Assembly (NCBI GenBank): GCA_030592355.1
Contig: JAUVJE010000068.1
Location: 1-10,983 of the forward strand
Source of the DNA: Clostridia bacterium
GTDB taxonomy: Bacteria > Bacillota > Clostridia > DUPQ01
Direction of reading: 5' to 3'
DNA length: 10,983 nucleotides
Part shown: positions 1 to 7,956 of the stretch, piece after piece
Layout of the letters: the number at the start of each line of letters is the position of its first letter
Position numbering within the stretch: position 1 is the first letter of the stretch
Made by a program: the position numbers and the translations under genes
Notes under the pieces: model-generated
The model's input: the letters and a program-made list of their open reading frames with translations, nothing else
What the model was told of the DNA's origin: nothing
Databases searched by the model: none

Positions 1-1290
1 ATAGAATGTATGAGCAGGGATGAGATGACTGCGCTGCAGTCTGAGAGATTAGTAAGCATTGTTAAGTATGCTTACGACAAGGTTCCTTTCTATAAGAAAA
101 TATTTGATAATATCGGTCTTAAGCCCAATGATATAAAATCTGTGGAGGATATCACTAAAATACCTTTCACAACAAAAGATGACCTAAGGGATAACTATCC
201 TTTTGACCTGATTGCCGTACCAATGAGTAAAATTGTTGAGCTTCATGCATCCAGCGGCACCACCGGAAAACCTGTTGTGGTGGGTTATACTAAAAATGAC
301 ATGGATAACTGGGCTGAGGCTGTTGCGCGCCTAGCAGCATGCGCCGGCGTTACCAAGGATGATGTAGCGCAGATTGCATTTGGCTATGGGATGTTTACAG
401 GTGGATTCGGTTTGCATTACGGCCTGCAGAAACTTGGAGCAACTGTTGTACCCGCATCAAGCGGCAACAGCGAACGCCAGATAATGTATATGCAGGATTT
501 TGACACAACTGTACTTATTTCAACTCCTTCTTATGCATTGTACCTTTCTGAAGTATGTGAAGATATGGGAATAAATCCAAAATCGCTGAATTTAAAAATC
601 GGTCTTTTCGGTGGAGAAGGGCATAGCGACGAACTTACCGCGGAGATAGAAAAAAGGTGGGATATTTTAGATACTGAGAATTACGGTATGACAGAAATAG
701 TAGGACCGGGAGTTTCCGGTGAATGTACATTTAAATCCGGACTTCATATAAATGAAGATATGTTCTATCCGGAAATAGTAGATGCCACCACATTTGAGCC
801 CCTTGGTTATGGTGAAAAAGGGGAAATGGTTCTTACCACTTTATTAAAAGAAGGAATTCCAATGTTAAGATTCAGGACAAAGGATATTACAGTCCTGAAT
901 GATGAAAAATGCGGGTGCGGCAGGACCTCGGTTAGAATGCATAAGATTCTCGGAAGAACGGATGATATGCTGATAATCAAGGGGGTAAATGTATTCCCGT
1001 CGCAAATAGAGTCGGTTCTTATGAAATTCGCGCATACTGCTCCATATTACCAGATTGTACTCAGGAGTCATGGGTACTTGGATACGATTGAAATTCAGGT
1101 CGAGGTTGCTGACGGCAGTATTTTGGACAGCTATAAAAAACTTGAAGAATTCGAAAACCATCTCAGGCATGATTTAAGAACAGTATTACAGCTTGATGCA
1201 AAAGTTAAGCTTGTAGAGCCGCGTTCTATAGAGAGAACCGCAGGTAAATCAAAGAGAGTAATTGATCTTAGGGATAAAAAACAATTTTAA
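1..1290 (+). CDS. paaK: Phenylacetate-CoA ligase (aryl-acetate:CoA ligase), 5'-partial
   Basis: AMP-forming ligase that activates phenylacetate or related aryl-acetates with ATP and CoA in the cytoplasm. Numbering from the ATG at 10, it shows the adenylate-forming P-loop SSGTTGKP (81-88), the A5 motif NYGMTE (224-229), the A7-like FRTKD (288-292), a CGCGR motif just after it, and the C-terminal lid GRTDDMLIIKGVNVFP (315-330), all typical of PaaK. The first internal ATG at 10 gives 426 aa, slightly short for the family (about 430-440). The three preceding codons (Ile-Glu-Cys) are open, no ribosome binding site is visible, and family members usually have about ten residues before the MSRDE-like segment. 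The true start is therefore probably upstream of the window. It is followed 11 nt later by iorA, which fits a role in aryl-acetate/aryl-acetyl-CoA metabolism. The exact substrate (phenyl-, 4-hydroxyphenyl- or indole-acetate) cannot be told from sequence. Confidence 0.93.
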   Translation: MECMSRDEMTALQSERLVSIVKYAYDKVPFYKKIFDNIGLKPNDIKSVEDITKIPFTTKDDLRDNYPFDLIAVPMSKIVELHASSGTTGKPVVVGYTKNDMDNWAEAVARLAACAGVTKDDVAQIAFGYGMFTGGFGLHYGLQKLGATVVPASSGNSERQIMYMQDFDTTVLISTPSYALYLSEVCEDMGINPKSLNLKIGLFGGEGHSDELTAEIEKRWDILDTENYGMTEIVGPGVSGECTFKSGLHINEDMFYPEIVDATTFEPLGYGEKGEMVLTTLLKEGIPMLRFRTKDITVLNDEKCGCGRTSVRMHKILGRTDDMLIIKGVNVFPSQIESVLMKFAHTAPYYQIVLRSHGYLDTIEIQVEVADGSILDSYKKLEEFENHLRHDLRTVLQLDAKVKLVEPRSIERTAGKSKRVIDLRDKKQF

Positions 1291-1301
1291 GGGGAAGTTT
1301 T

Positions 1302-3041
1302 ATGAAAAAACTAATGCTTGGCAATGAAGCGGTTGCAAGGGGGGTTTTTGAAGCCGGGGTTACGGTGGTTTCATCATACCCGGGTACTCCAAGCACGGAA
1401 ATTACGGAAAGCATTGCTAAATATGATGAAATTTATTCTGAATGGGCACCAAACGAAAAAGTTGCCCTTGAAGTGGCTTCAGGAGCTGCGATAGCCGGTG
1501 CAAGGGCATTCTCCGCAATGAAGCATGTTGGACTTAACGTTGCGGCAGATCCATTATTTACAATGTCGTATATTGGTTCAAACGGGGGGCTGGTCGTTGC
1601 AGTAGCTGATGACCCGGGAATGCACAGTTCCCAGAATGAGCAGGACAGCCGTCATTATGCCAGGGCTTCAAAAACAGTTATGCTGGAACCTGCTGATTCT
1701 CAGGAGGCAAAAGATTTCACAATAAAGGCTTATGAAATAAGCGAAGAATTTGATACGCCGGTTTTAGTGAGATTATCTACAAGAATAAGCCACTCTCAGA
1801 GTCTTGTTGAATTGGGTGAACGGCTGGAAGTGCAGCTTAAGGAATATACATATAATCCATCAAAAAATGTCATGATGCCGGCCATGGGCAGAAAAAGGCA
1901 TGTATTTATTGAAGAAAGATTAAAAAAACTTACTGAATATTCAAATAACAGCGGATTGAATACAATAGAGATTAAAGATACATCAATTGGAATTATTACA
2001 AGCGGTATCTCTTATCAATATGCAAAAGAAGTATTCCCGGACGCATCATTCATGAAAATCGGCATGCCGTACCCTTTACCGAGCCACATGATTTTGGATT
2101 TCGCTTCAAAAGTTCATAAAATTATTGTTATTGAAGAACTTGATCCATATATTGAAGAACATTGTAAAATTCTGGGTATTCAGGTAACAGGTAAAAACAA
2201 ACTGCCTTTGTGTGGGGAATATAGTGCAGACCTTCTTGGGGAAAAGCTTCTTGGGACAAAAAAGGGTGCCTTTTCTCTTAATGATGAAATACTGCCGGTA
2301 AGGCCTCCTGTTATGTGCGCAGGTTGTCCGCATAGGGGTCTTTTCTATTCCGTTAACAAATTGAAATTAATTGTGACCGGAGATATCGGATGTTATACGC
2401 TTGGTGCATTACCACCGCTGAATGCATTGGATACCTGCATTTGCATGGGCGCCGGTTTTACTGCTGCCCATGGCTTTAATAAAGCTCGTGGAGATGAATT
2501 TGCGAAAAAGGTCATAGGTGTTATGGGAGATTCAACATTTACTCATTCAGGTATGACCGGTCTTGTTGATATAGTATACAACAAAGGCGTGAGCACTGTT
2601 TTAGTATTGGACAACTCAATTACAGGAATGACAGGTCATCAGAACAATCCGGTGAATGGTTTTACAATTAAAGGCGAACCTACAAAACAAGTAAATCTTG
2701 AAAAATTAGCTTATGCCATCGGTTTTGAACGTGTCAGAATTATTGACCCCTTTGATGTGGATAACACTATTAAAGTACTACGTGAAGAGATAAATGCGGA
2801 TGAACCGTCAATGATAATTGTTCAGCGACCCTGCGCTTTGTTAAAATCCGTGAAATACAGTGGTTGTGTGGAAGTTGACCACGAAAAATGCAAACGCTGT
2901 ATGCAGTGCATGAAACTTGGATGCCCGGCTATATCTGATATGGATGGAAAAATCACCATAGACGAAACTCAATGCGTGGGTTGCGGCCTGTGCATCAATG
3001 TATGCAAATTCGATGCGATTTCGATGAAGGGGGATAAGTAA
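1302..3041 (+). CDS. iorA: Indolepyruvate:ferredoxin oxidoreductase, alpha subunit
   Basis: Large, TPP- and Fe-S-containing subunit of the enzyme that converts aryl-pyruvates (indolepyruvate, phenylpyruvate, hydroxyphenylpyruvate) plus CoA to aryl-acetyl-CoA and CO2, passing electrons to ferredoxin. The 579 aa have the expected order. The N-terminal pyrimidine-binding domain contains SSYPGTPSTEI and the catalytic-type NEKVALE. A central 2-oxoacid oxidoreductase domain follows. The TPP-binding domain contains GDIGCY (360-365) and GDS (409-411) followed by DN (437-438), the GDx...N metal/TPP signature. A C-terminal 2[4Fe-4S] ferredoxin domain has Cys 530, 533, 536, 541 and Cys 558, 561, 564, 568. 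GGGGAA (1291-1296) lies just before the ATG. It sits 11 nt after the ligase and 1 nt before iorB, so the three are surely one transcript. Length and motifs match the family; the enzyme class implies an anaerobic lifestyle. Confidence 0.96.
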   Translation: MKKLMLGNEAVARGVFEAGVTVVSSYPGTPSTEITESIAKYDEIYSEWAPNEKVALEVASGAAIAGARAFSAMKHVGLNVAADPLFTMSYIGSNGGLVVAVADDPGMHSSQNEQDSRHYARASKTVMLEPADSQEAKDFTIKAYEISEEFDTPVLVRLSTRISHSQSLVELGERLEVQLKEYTYNPSKNVMMPAMGRKRHVFIEERLKKLTEYSNNSGLNTIEIKDTSIGIITSGISYQYAKEVFPDASFMKIGMPYPLPSHMILDFASKVHKIIVIEELDPYIEEHCKILGIQVTGKNKLPLCGEYSADLLGEKLLGTKKGAFSLNDEILPVRPPVMCAGCPHRGLFYSVNKLKLIVTGDIGCYTLGALPPLNALDTCICMGAGFTAAHGFNKARGDEFAKKVIGVMGDSTFTHSGMTGLVDIVYNKGVSTVLVLDNSITGMTGHQNNPVNGFTIKGEPTKQVNLEKLAYAIGFERVRIIDPFDVDNTIKVLREEINADEPSMIIVQRPCALLKSVKYSGCVEVDHEKCKRCMQCMKLGCPAISDMDGKITIDETQCVGCGLCINVCKFDAISMKGDK

Positions 3042-3042
3042 T

Positions 3043-3618
3043 ATGAAAACTAAATCCATAATGATAGTCGGAGTAGGCGGACAGGGAACTCTCCTGGCAA
3101 GCAGAATAATCGGCAGTGCATTGGTTTCTGAAGGATATGATGTCAAAATGTCAGAAGTTCACGGCATGGCTCAAAGGGGCGGTAGTGTTGTGACTTATGT
3201 TAAATACGGTGAAAAGGTATTTTCTCCTATAATCGAAAAAGCAGATGCAGACGTAATACTGGCCTTTGAAGAACTTGAGTCAGCAAGATGGCTTTCATAC
3301 CTTAGTCCGGAAGGCACCTTGATTCTTAATACTCAAAAAATAAATCCTATGCCTGTCATTACAGGAGCAGCGGAGTATCCTTCCGAGTTAGCCGCTAAAA
3401 TCAACAGCAAGGTTAATAATTTTATAGCGCTTGACGCACTAAGTCTGGCTAAACAAGCCGGTACTGCAAAGGCAGTAAACGTCGTGCTGATCGGCGTTAT
3501 GGCGTCAGTTATGAAAGAAGATAAGAAGCTGTGGCTTGAAGCGCTTAAAAATACGGTTCCGGCCAGATTCCTGGATGTGAATCTGAAAGCCTTTGAATTA
3601 GGTTTTACTTCAGTTTAG
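3043..3618 (+). CDS. iorB: Indolepyruvate:ferredoxin oxidoreductase, beta subunit
   Basis: Small (gamma-type) subunit that pairs with IorA to form the active ferredoxin-reducing aryl-pyruvate oxidoreductase. The 191 aa start with a Rossmann-like GVGGQG loop (10-15) and carry the family hallmark EVHGMAQRGGS (38-48), then IIEKADADVILAFEELE, all characteristic of the pyruvate ferredoxin oxidoreductase gamma domain. Length is normal for IorB. The start is fixed by a strong AAGGGGG (3027-3033) lying inside the end of iorA, and only one base separates the iorA stop from the iorB ATG, implying translational coupling and balanced subunit synthesis. An intrinsic terminator begins about 25 nt after the stop, so iorB is the last gene of its operon. 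Confidence 0.95.
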   Translation: MKTKSIMIVGVGGQGTLLASRIIGSALVSEGYDVKMSEVHGMAQRGGSVVTYVKYGEKVFSPIIEKADADVILAFEELESARWLSYLSPEGTLILNTQKINPMPVITGAAEYPSELAAKINSKVNNFIALDALSLAKQAGTAKAVNVVLIGVMASVMKEDKKLWLEALKNTVPARFLDVNLKAFELGFTSV

Positions 3619-3642
3619 AAATTATACTAGTTTGATTTATTT

Positions 3643-3667
3643 AGGACGGATTTCCGTCCTTTTTTTT
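3643..3667 (+). terminator. Rho-independent terminator of the paaK-iorAB operon
   Basis: A perfect 8-bp stem, AGGACGGA (3643-3650) and TCCGTCCT (3653-3660), is followed by an unbroken T tract reaching 3667. The 2-nt gap means the innermost A-T pair probably opens to give a 4-nt loop and a 7-bp stem. The T tract is on the + strand only, so it terminates rightward transcription from iorB. Confidence 0.93.
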
Positions 3668-3674
3668 ATTGATT

Positions 3675-3738
3675 AGAGGGACAGGTCTGTATCATTAAGA
3701 GGGACAGGTCTGTAGCCAGTAAAAAAGACAGGTTCATA
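3675..3738. repeat. Phased 17-bp direct repeats (two perfect copies, one degenerate)
   Basis: AGAGGGACAGGTCTGTA occurs identically at 3675-3691 and 3698-3714, separated by 6 nt. A third degenerate copy (3722-3738) keeps the core GACAGGT and matches at 11 of 17 positions. The GACAGGT cores start at 3680, 3703 and 3727, giving a 23/24-bp period. Each perfect copy contains a small inverted repeat, ACAG-GT-CTGT. The array lies between the iorB terminator and the putative promoter of the next gene. It could be an array of protein-binding sites or the remnant of a short interspersed element; the sequence alone does not decide. Confidence 0.8.
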
Positions 3739-3784
3739 TTGGGGTAAAGTTGTTTTAACATCGGGTTCCGGTGCATTACTGTTA

Positions 3785-3813
3785 TTGATTTTTCAATCGT
3801 CACGGTGTAAAAT
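3785..3813 (+). promoter_or_regulatory. Putative sigma-A type promoter for the HelD-like gene
   Basis: TTGATT (3785-3790) and TAAAAT (3808-3813) are separated by exactly 17 nt, each one or two mismatches from the vegetative consensus TTGACA/TATAAT. Transcription would start near 3820, leaving a leader of about 45 nt before the ATG at 3865. The position after the upstream terminator, where a new promoter is needed, supports it. This is a by-eye match in AT-rich DNA. Confidence 0.55.
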
Positions 3814-3855
3814 AATAAAAATAGACTGGTAGTATTTTCTAATATATGGATGCAC

Positions 3856-3860
3856 GGAGG
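3856..3860 (+). promoter_or_regulatory. Ribosome binding site that fixes the start of the HelD-like gene
   Basis: GGAGG lies 4 nt before the ATG at 3865. It falls downstream of the alternative in-frame ATG at 3850, which has no Shine-Dalgarno sequence of its own. This favours the 3865 start, removing five residues (MHGGF) from the longest reading frame. Confidence 0.8.
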
Positions 3861-3864
3861 ATTT

Positions 3865-6012
3865 ATGGCATTATCCGGTGAACAGTGGACAATTGAAAGA
3901 GAACGTTTGGATAAACTGTACCGTTTGATAACGGTAAATATTGATGAACTTGAAACCCGCCTGAAGGAAAGTGTGTCGCAAATTAAAGAATCTAATAAAA
4001 TTATGTGGAATTCAGGTAAAAGCTATCATTATGATTTTGATGATATAGTTGAAAATCTTTCACTGCTTGACGGAGTATATTCTGATATGATGCGTCATGA
4101 TAATGTTATGATTCAATTAAAGAAAATGTATCTGCTGCATAAGAGCGCGTATTTTGGAAGGATTGACTTTAAAGAGCACGGCTTTGATGAATTTGATAAA
4201 ATATATATCGGCACATCAACTCTTGAAGGTGAAAATTCCTCAATTCTCATTCACGATTGGCGTGCTGCAGTAAGCAGTATGTTTTATGAGTGTGAAATTG
4301 GCGAGGCTGATTTTCTTAGTCCGGATGGAATAATCGACGGTGATATTCTGCTTAAAAGGCAATATAAGATTTTCCGAAACAAAATTGAATCAATGTTTAA
4401 TTCTTCAATAATAATTGAAGACGAAATTCTACAGAATATACTTAGTGAAAGTAAAAATACCAGGATGGGCACCATAGTATCAAGTATTCAAAAAGAACAA
4501 AACAGGGCTATCAGGGATGAAAATCATAAAATTATTTTTGTAGACGGACCCGCAGGAAGCGGTAAAACTTCAATTGCATTACATAGGGCAGCATGGCTTA
4601 TGTACAGATACAGAGATAAAATGAAAGCACGGAATATTTTAGTTTATTCACCTAATGAAATTTTCAATGACTACATTTCGGATGTTTTACCGGAACTTGG
4701 CGAAGAAAATATGCAGATGTCAACATTCATGAAACTGGCGGAACATCATCTTGGACATAAATACAGGTTCCGCGACTATTACTCGCAAATGGAAGGGATT
4801 TTGACTGATTCAAGCCGAATTAACAAAAAAGCCATACGGGAAAAGGGCAGTGCTGTGTATGCTGATGAAATTAAGAAATTTACGGAATACCTCAAGGAAG
4901 AGGGATATGAATTTAATAATATAGAATATAATGGGAATATACTTACTTCAGTAGAGGAATTAAATATTCTATTTTTCAGTGACTACAAGATGCATCCCAT
5001 ATCTACGCGATTGGAAAAAATATATACACTATTAGAAAAACGGATGATTTACGTAACACGTAAAATCAGAAAAAGCTATGTAGAAATAGCGAAAAATGAC
5101 CATAATGAAGGGAAAAAAGCTGCATATTTTGCGAAAAGCACAATTGAGGAATTAAGGAAAAGTACATATGATATGACACATCCTGATCCATTCAATATGT
5201 ATTACGACTTCCTAATCCATTCAAAGCGAACATCCTATGCCGCTAAATTTAAAAAGGACATTGATGAAAACTGTGTTTCCTATGAGGATATTGCACCGGT
5301 GATGTTGCTTAAATTGTTTTCAGGCTATGGAAAGGATTTCGAAGAAATCAAGCATCTGGTTATTGATGAGGTGCAGGATTATTCTCATATAGAGATACTT
5401 GTTTTTTCAATGCTGTTTAAAAATGTACCTATGACGTTGTTAGGTGATGCAAACCAAGCGATTAACCATCTTACTGACAGCAATGATCTGAAAAGTTCGA
5501 TAATGGGAGAATCATATACGGTCAAACTTGATAAAAGCTACAGATCTACAAGGCAGATAACAAAATTTTGCAACGGGCTTTTAGGCAAGGGCATCGGATA
5601 TGAGTATGTGGACAGAGACGGTGATGAACCTACCGTTATAAAGTGTTCTGCAAATATTGCAGATGATATAAGAAAGATTCTGGAGAAATTTAGAAAAAGC
5701 GGCAACACTTCAATTGCCGTAATAACAAAAACAGCAAGGGCTGCACATATATTATATGAATCCTTGCCGGATTGTTCCATAAAACTAATCAGAAAAACCG
5801 ACACGGTTTTTTCAACAGGAGCGGTTATTTTACCATCATATCTCGCAAAGGGACTTGAGTTCGATGCAGTTATTGTGGTTGACAGCGAAAAAGAGCATTT
5901 CTGCGGAGAAAAAGACCGGAAATTATTCTATACATGCTGTTCAAGGGCACTGCACGACCTAGCTGTAATATATGAAAATGAAGTGCCATTTAACATAATA
6001 GAGCGAAATTAA
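3865..6012 (+). CDS. helD: HelD-like superfamily 1 helicase / RNA polymerase-recycling ATPase
   Basis: UvrD/Rep-like ATPase of the HelD type; characterised HelD proteins insert into RNA polymerase channels and release stalled or post-termination polymerase from nucleic acid using ATP. The 715 aa begin with a charged, probably coiled-coil N-terminus. The HelD-specific segment follows: YFGRIDF (96-102), IYIGTSTL (from 113) and HDWRA (130-134). Then come Walker A GPAGSGKTS (228-236, Lys234), Walker B DEVQD (501-505), GDANQ (527-531), SYRSTRQ (558-564), KGLEFD (662-667) and motif VI FYTCCSRAL (688-696, Arg694 as likely arginine finger). The HelD-specific N-terminal motifs argue against UvrD, PcrA or RecB. 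It is somewhat shorter than Bacillus subtilis HelD (about 774 aa). The start at 3865 is set by GGAGG at 3856. It heads a run of five closely spaced genes but has no obvious functional link to them. The family call is firm; the polymerase role is by homology. Confidence 0.88.
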   Translation: MALSGEQWTIERERLDKLYRLITVNIDELETRLKESVSQIKESNKIMWNSGKSYHYDFDDIVENLSLLDGVYSDMMRHDNVMIQLKKMYLLHKSAYFGRIDFKEHGFDEFDKIYIGTSTLEGENSSILIHDWRAAVSSMFYECEIGEADFLSPDGIIDGDILLKRQYKIFRNKIESMFNSSIIIEDEILQNILSESKNTRMGTIVSSIQKEQNRAIRDENHKIIFVDGPAGSGKTSIALHRAAWLMYRYRDKMKARNILVYSPNEIFNDYISDVLPELGEENMQMSTFMKLAEHHLGHKYRFRDYYSQMEGILTDSSRINKKAIREKGSAVYADEIKKFTEYLKEEGYEFNNIEYNGNILTSVEELNILFFSDYKMHPISTRLEKIYTLLEKRMIYVTRKIRKSYVEIAKNDHNEGKKAAYFAKSTIEELRKSTYDMTHPDPFNMYYDFLIHSKRTSYAAKFKKDIDENCVSYEDIAPVMLLKLFSGYGKDFEEIKHLVIDEVQDYSHIEILVFSMLFKNVPMTLLGDANQAINHLTDSNDLKSSIMGESYTVKLDKSYRSTRQITKFCNGLLGKGIGYEYVDRDGDEPTVIKCSANIADDIRKILEKFRKSGNTSIAVITKTARAAHILYESLPDCSIKLIRKTDTVFSTGAVILPSYLAKGLEFDAVIVVDSEKEHFCGEKDRKLFYTCCSRALHDLAVIYENEVPFNIIERN

Positions 6013-6028
6013 TAAACTAGGAGTTTAT

Positions 6029-6955
6029 ATGAAAAAATCAGAATTAGATTCACAAATACTAGTTATCGACGGAAAAGAGACAGAATTGAACTATAATGTG
6101 CCGGTCAACTGCAATGCTGTAGTTCTCGCTGTCCACGGTATGATGGAACACTCAAAACGCTATTTCATTCCGTCAGAACCCTTGGAAAAAGGAGGGTTTG
6201 GTTTTGCGGCATTTGATTTGCCGGGACACGGGATGATGGAAAAAGCTAATAATACATTGGGTAATTGGCCAATTGATGGATTTGAGTACTGCGTTAAGCA
6301 AGTTATTGAAGCAGCATCTTTTATAAAAGAAAAATTCAATAAAAAAACGATATTACTCGGTCATAGCATGGGATCTTTTTTAGCAATGAAAGTTATTGGC
6401 ATGCATGGGCATAAATTTGCAGGCTGTATTTTTTCGGGAACAAATGATGCAGATTCGGCGCTTTTACTGAATGCAGGAATTTTTGCCGCAAAAACGATTT
6501 CATTTTTCAAAGGTAAGGATTACAAATCGAAATTTCTATACAATATGGCTTTCGGTGCTTTTAACAATGAATTCAAACCTCACAGAACCAGATACGACTG
6601 GCTTTCGCGAGATGAAATTGAAGTTGATAAATATATTGACGATGAGCTTTGCGGCTTTATTGCCTCAGCCTGGATGTTCAAGGAAATGGCCGCATTGATG
6701 TCACTGATTTATAAAAAAGAAAACATATCGGGAATACCAAAAGAGCTGCCGATATTTATGATATCCGGAAGCATGGACCCTGTGGGAGAATTTGGAAAAG
6801 GACCTGTCAAATTAAAAAACAGACTGAATGCGGCAGGCATGGAAAATGTCAGTTATAAGCTGTATGAGAACGCCCGACACGAATGTCTTAATGAAACAAA
6901 CAGATCTGAGGTTATTGTAGATATAGTGGCATTTTGTAATAGAATTACCGGTTAA
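6029..6955 (+). CDS. Alpha/beta hydrolase, monoacylglycerol lipase / lysophospholipase-like
   Basis: Serine hydrolase of the Hydrolase_4 (monoglyceride lipase/PldB-like) group, 308 aa, probably cleaving an acyl ester such as a monoacylglycerol or lysophospholipid. Visible features are the oxyanion-side VHGMMEH (35-41; family members usually read HGxGEH), DLPGHG (63-68), and the nucleophile elbow GHSMG (111-115, Ser113). The probable catalytic Asp250 is in SGSMDPVG and His284 in ARHECLNE, so the triad is complete. There is no signal peptide or transmembrane stretch, so it should be cytoplasmic. AGGAG (6019-6023) sits 5 nt before the ATG, and only 16 nt separate it from the helicase stop, which suggests co-transcription. 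The natural substrate cannot be read from the sequence. Confidence 0.87.
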   Translation: MKKSELDSQILVIDGKETELNYNVPVNCNAVVLAVHGMMEHSKRYFIPSEPLEKGGFGFAAFDLPGHGMMEKANNTLGNWPIDGFEYCVKQVIEAASFIKEKFNKKTILLGHSMGSFLAMKVIGMHGHKFAGCIFSGTNDADSALLLNAGIFAAKTISFFKGKDYKSKFLYNMAFGAFNNEFKPHRTRYDWLSRDEIEVDKYIDDELCGFIASAWMFKEMAALMSLIYKKENISGIPKELPIFMISGSMDPVGEFGKGPVKLKNRLNAAGMENVSYKLYENARHECLNETNRSEVIVDIVAFCNRITG

Positions 6956-6990
6956 TGCGGATATTGGTTTAATAAAGGAACAGGGATATT

Positions 6991-7923
6991 ATGTTTTTAG
7001 TAGATGGCCACTGCGACACGCTTCATGGAATGCTGATTAAGAATGAAAAGTTTTCAAAAAATTCTTTGCAAATTGATTATGAAACTCTAATAAAATGCAG
7101 TAAAAACGGTATATTGCAATTTTTGGCTATTTTTGAATCGCCGTCTAATCCAATGGAAAAACAAAAGGCAGACGTAAGGACAATGATTGATTTATTCCAT
7201 AAAGTGACTGATGAATTTAATATTAAAAAGGTATTGAACAAATCTGATTTGAATGGCACAGGGATAAAGGTGTTGCTTTCATTAGAGGGTTTGTATTTCA
7301 TGGAAGGTAATGTTGATATGATTGACAGCCTTTACGATGATGGAGTCAGGTGTATGTCCCTGACATGGAACCCGGATAATGAATTTTCGGGAGGAGTCAA
7401 TGGTGATTCCGGGCAGGGATTATCAGACAAGGGTTCTCTTTTGGTAAAAAAGGCATTTGAAAAAGGAATTCTTCTTGATGTATCTCATATAACAGACAAA
7501 GGATTTTGGGATATTGCGGAAGAAGCCGGCAAGTATAAGAAACCTTTTGTTGCGACACATTCAAATTCAAGGAAATTATGCGGACATAAACGAAATCTTA
7601 ACGATAAAATGCTAAAGGCACTTGCTAAAGCGGGCGGTGTGTCCGGAATTAATATGTTCACATGCTTTCTCAGCGACAATTGTGAAGCCGGAATTGATGA
7701 TGTAATAAAACACATAGAGTTTATCTGCGCGCTGACTGGTCCGGAATATGTAGGTTTCGGATGCGACTTTGACGGAATTGACAAAACTAAATCCGCAGTT
7801 ACGGGGCCGGAGGCTCTGCAGGTTATCCTTGAGAGGCTGCTGCAGTTAAATTATCCTGAGAATGCTGTGAATGGAATTGCTTCAGAAAATTTCTTGAGAG
7901 TTCTTTCAAAAGTGCTCGATTGA
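6991..7923 (+). CDS. Peptidase family M19 dipeptidase (membrane/renal dipeptidase family)
   Basis: Binuclear zinc amidohydrolase-fold dipeptidase, 310 aa. Residues equivalent to the metal and substrate ligands of mammalian renal dipeptidase are all visible: His7 and Asp9 in DGHCD, bridging Glu99 in SLEG, His166 in DVSH, His190 in ATHSNSR, Arg201 in HKRNL (11 residues after His190, the same spacing as in the mammalian enzyme) and Asp259 in GCDFDG. Bacterial members hydrolyse a range of dipeptides, including some with a D-residue at the C-terminal side. No signal peptide, lipobox or GPI-type tail is seen, so unlike the animal enzyme this one should be cytosolic and serve peptide or peptidoglycan-fragment turnover. 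The start is supported by AGGAACAGGG shortly upstream. It lies 35 nt after the hydrolase gene and 33 nt before nadE. Confidence 0.93.
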   Translation: MFLVDGHCDTLHGMLIKNEKFSKNSLQIDYETLIKCSKNGILQFLAIFESPSNPMEKQKADVRTMIDLFHKVTDEFNIKKVLNKSDLNGTGIKVLLSLEGLYFMEGNVDMIDSLYDDGVRCMSLTWNPDNEFSGGVNGDSGQGLSDKGSLLVKKAFEKGILLDVSHITDKGFWDIAEEAGKYKKPFVATHSNSRKLCGHKRNLNDKMLKALAKAGGVSGINMFTCFLSDNCEAGIDDVIKHIEFICALTGPEYVGFGCDFDGIDKTKSAVTGPEALQVILERLLQLNYPENAVNGIASENFLRVLSKVLD

Positions 7924-7956
7924 CTTGTATGTGGTAAAATATTCCCGAGGTGTGAT

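Noticed and set aside
3850..3864. Upstream in-frame ATG adding MHGGF to the HelD-like protein
   Set aside because: It has no Shine-Dalgarno sequence, and the GGAGG at 3856-3860 lies inside this extension at a proper place for the ATG at 3865.
3619..3864. Searched the longest spacer for a small gene, tRNA or riboswitch
   Set aside because: Only the terminator, the phased repeats, the putative promoter and the ribosome binding site are visible. I saw no open frame with a ribosome binding site and no structured leader resembling a known riboswitch.
7920..7940. TTGACT ... TGGTAAAAT as a possible promoter just before nadE
   Set aside because: TTGACT and TAAAAT are only 9 nt apart, too close for a -35/-10 pair. 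An extended -10 (TGGTAAAAT, 7932-7940) remains possible but would start the RNA almost on the ribosome binding site, so I do not list it.
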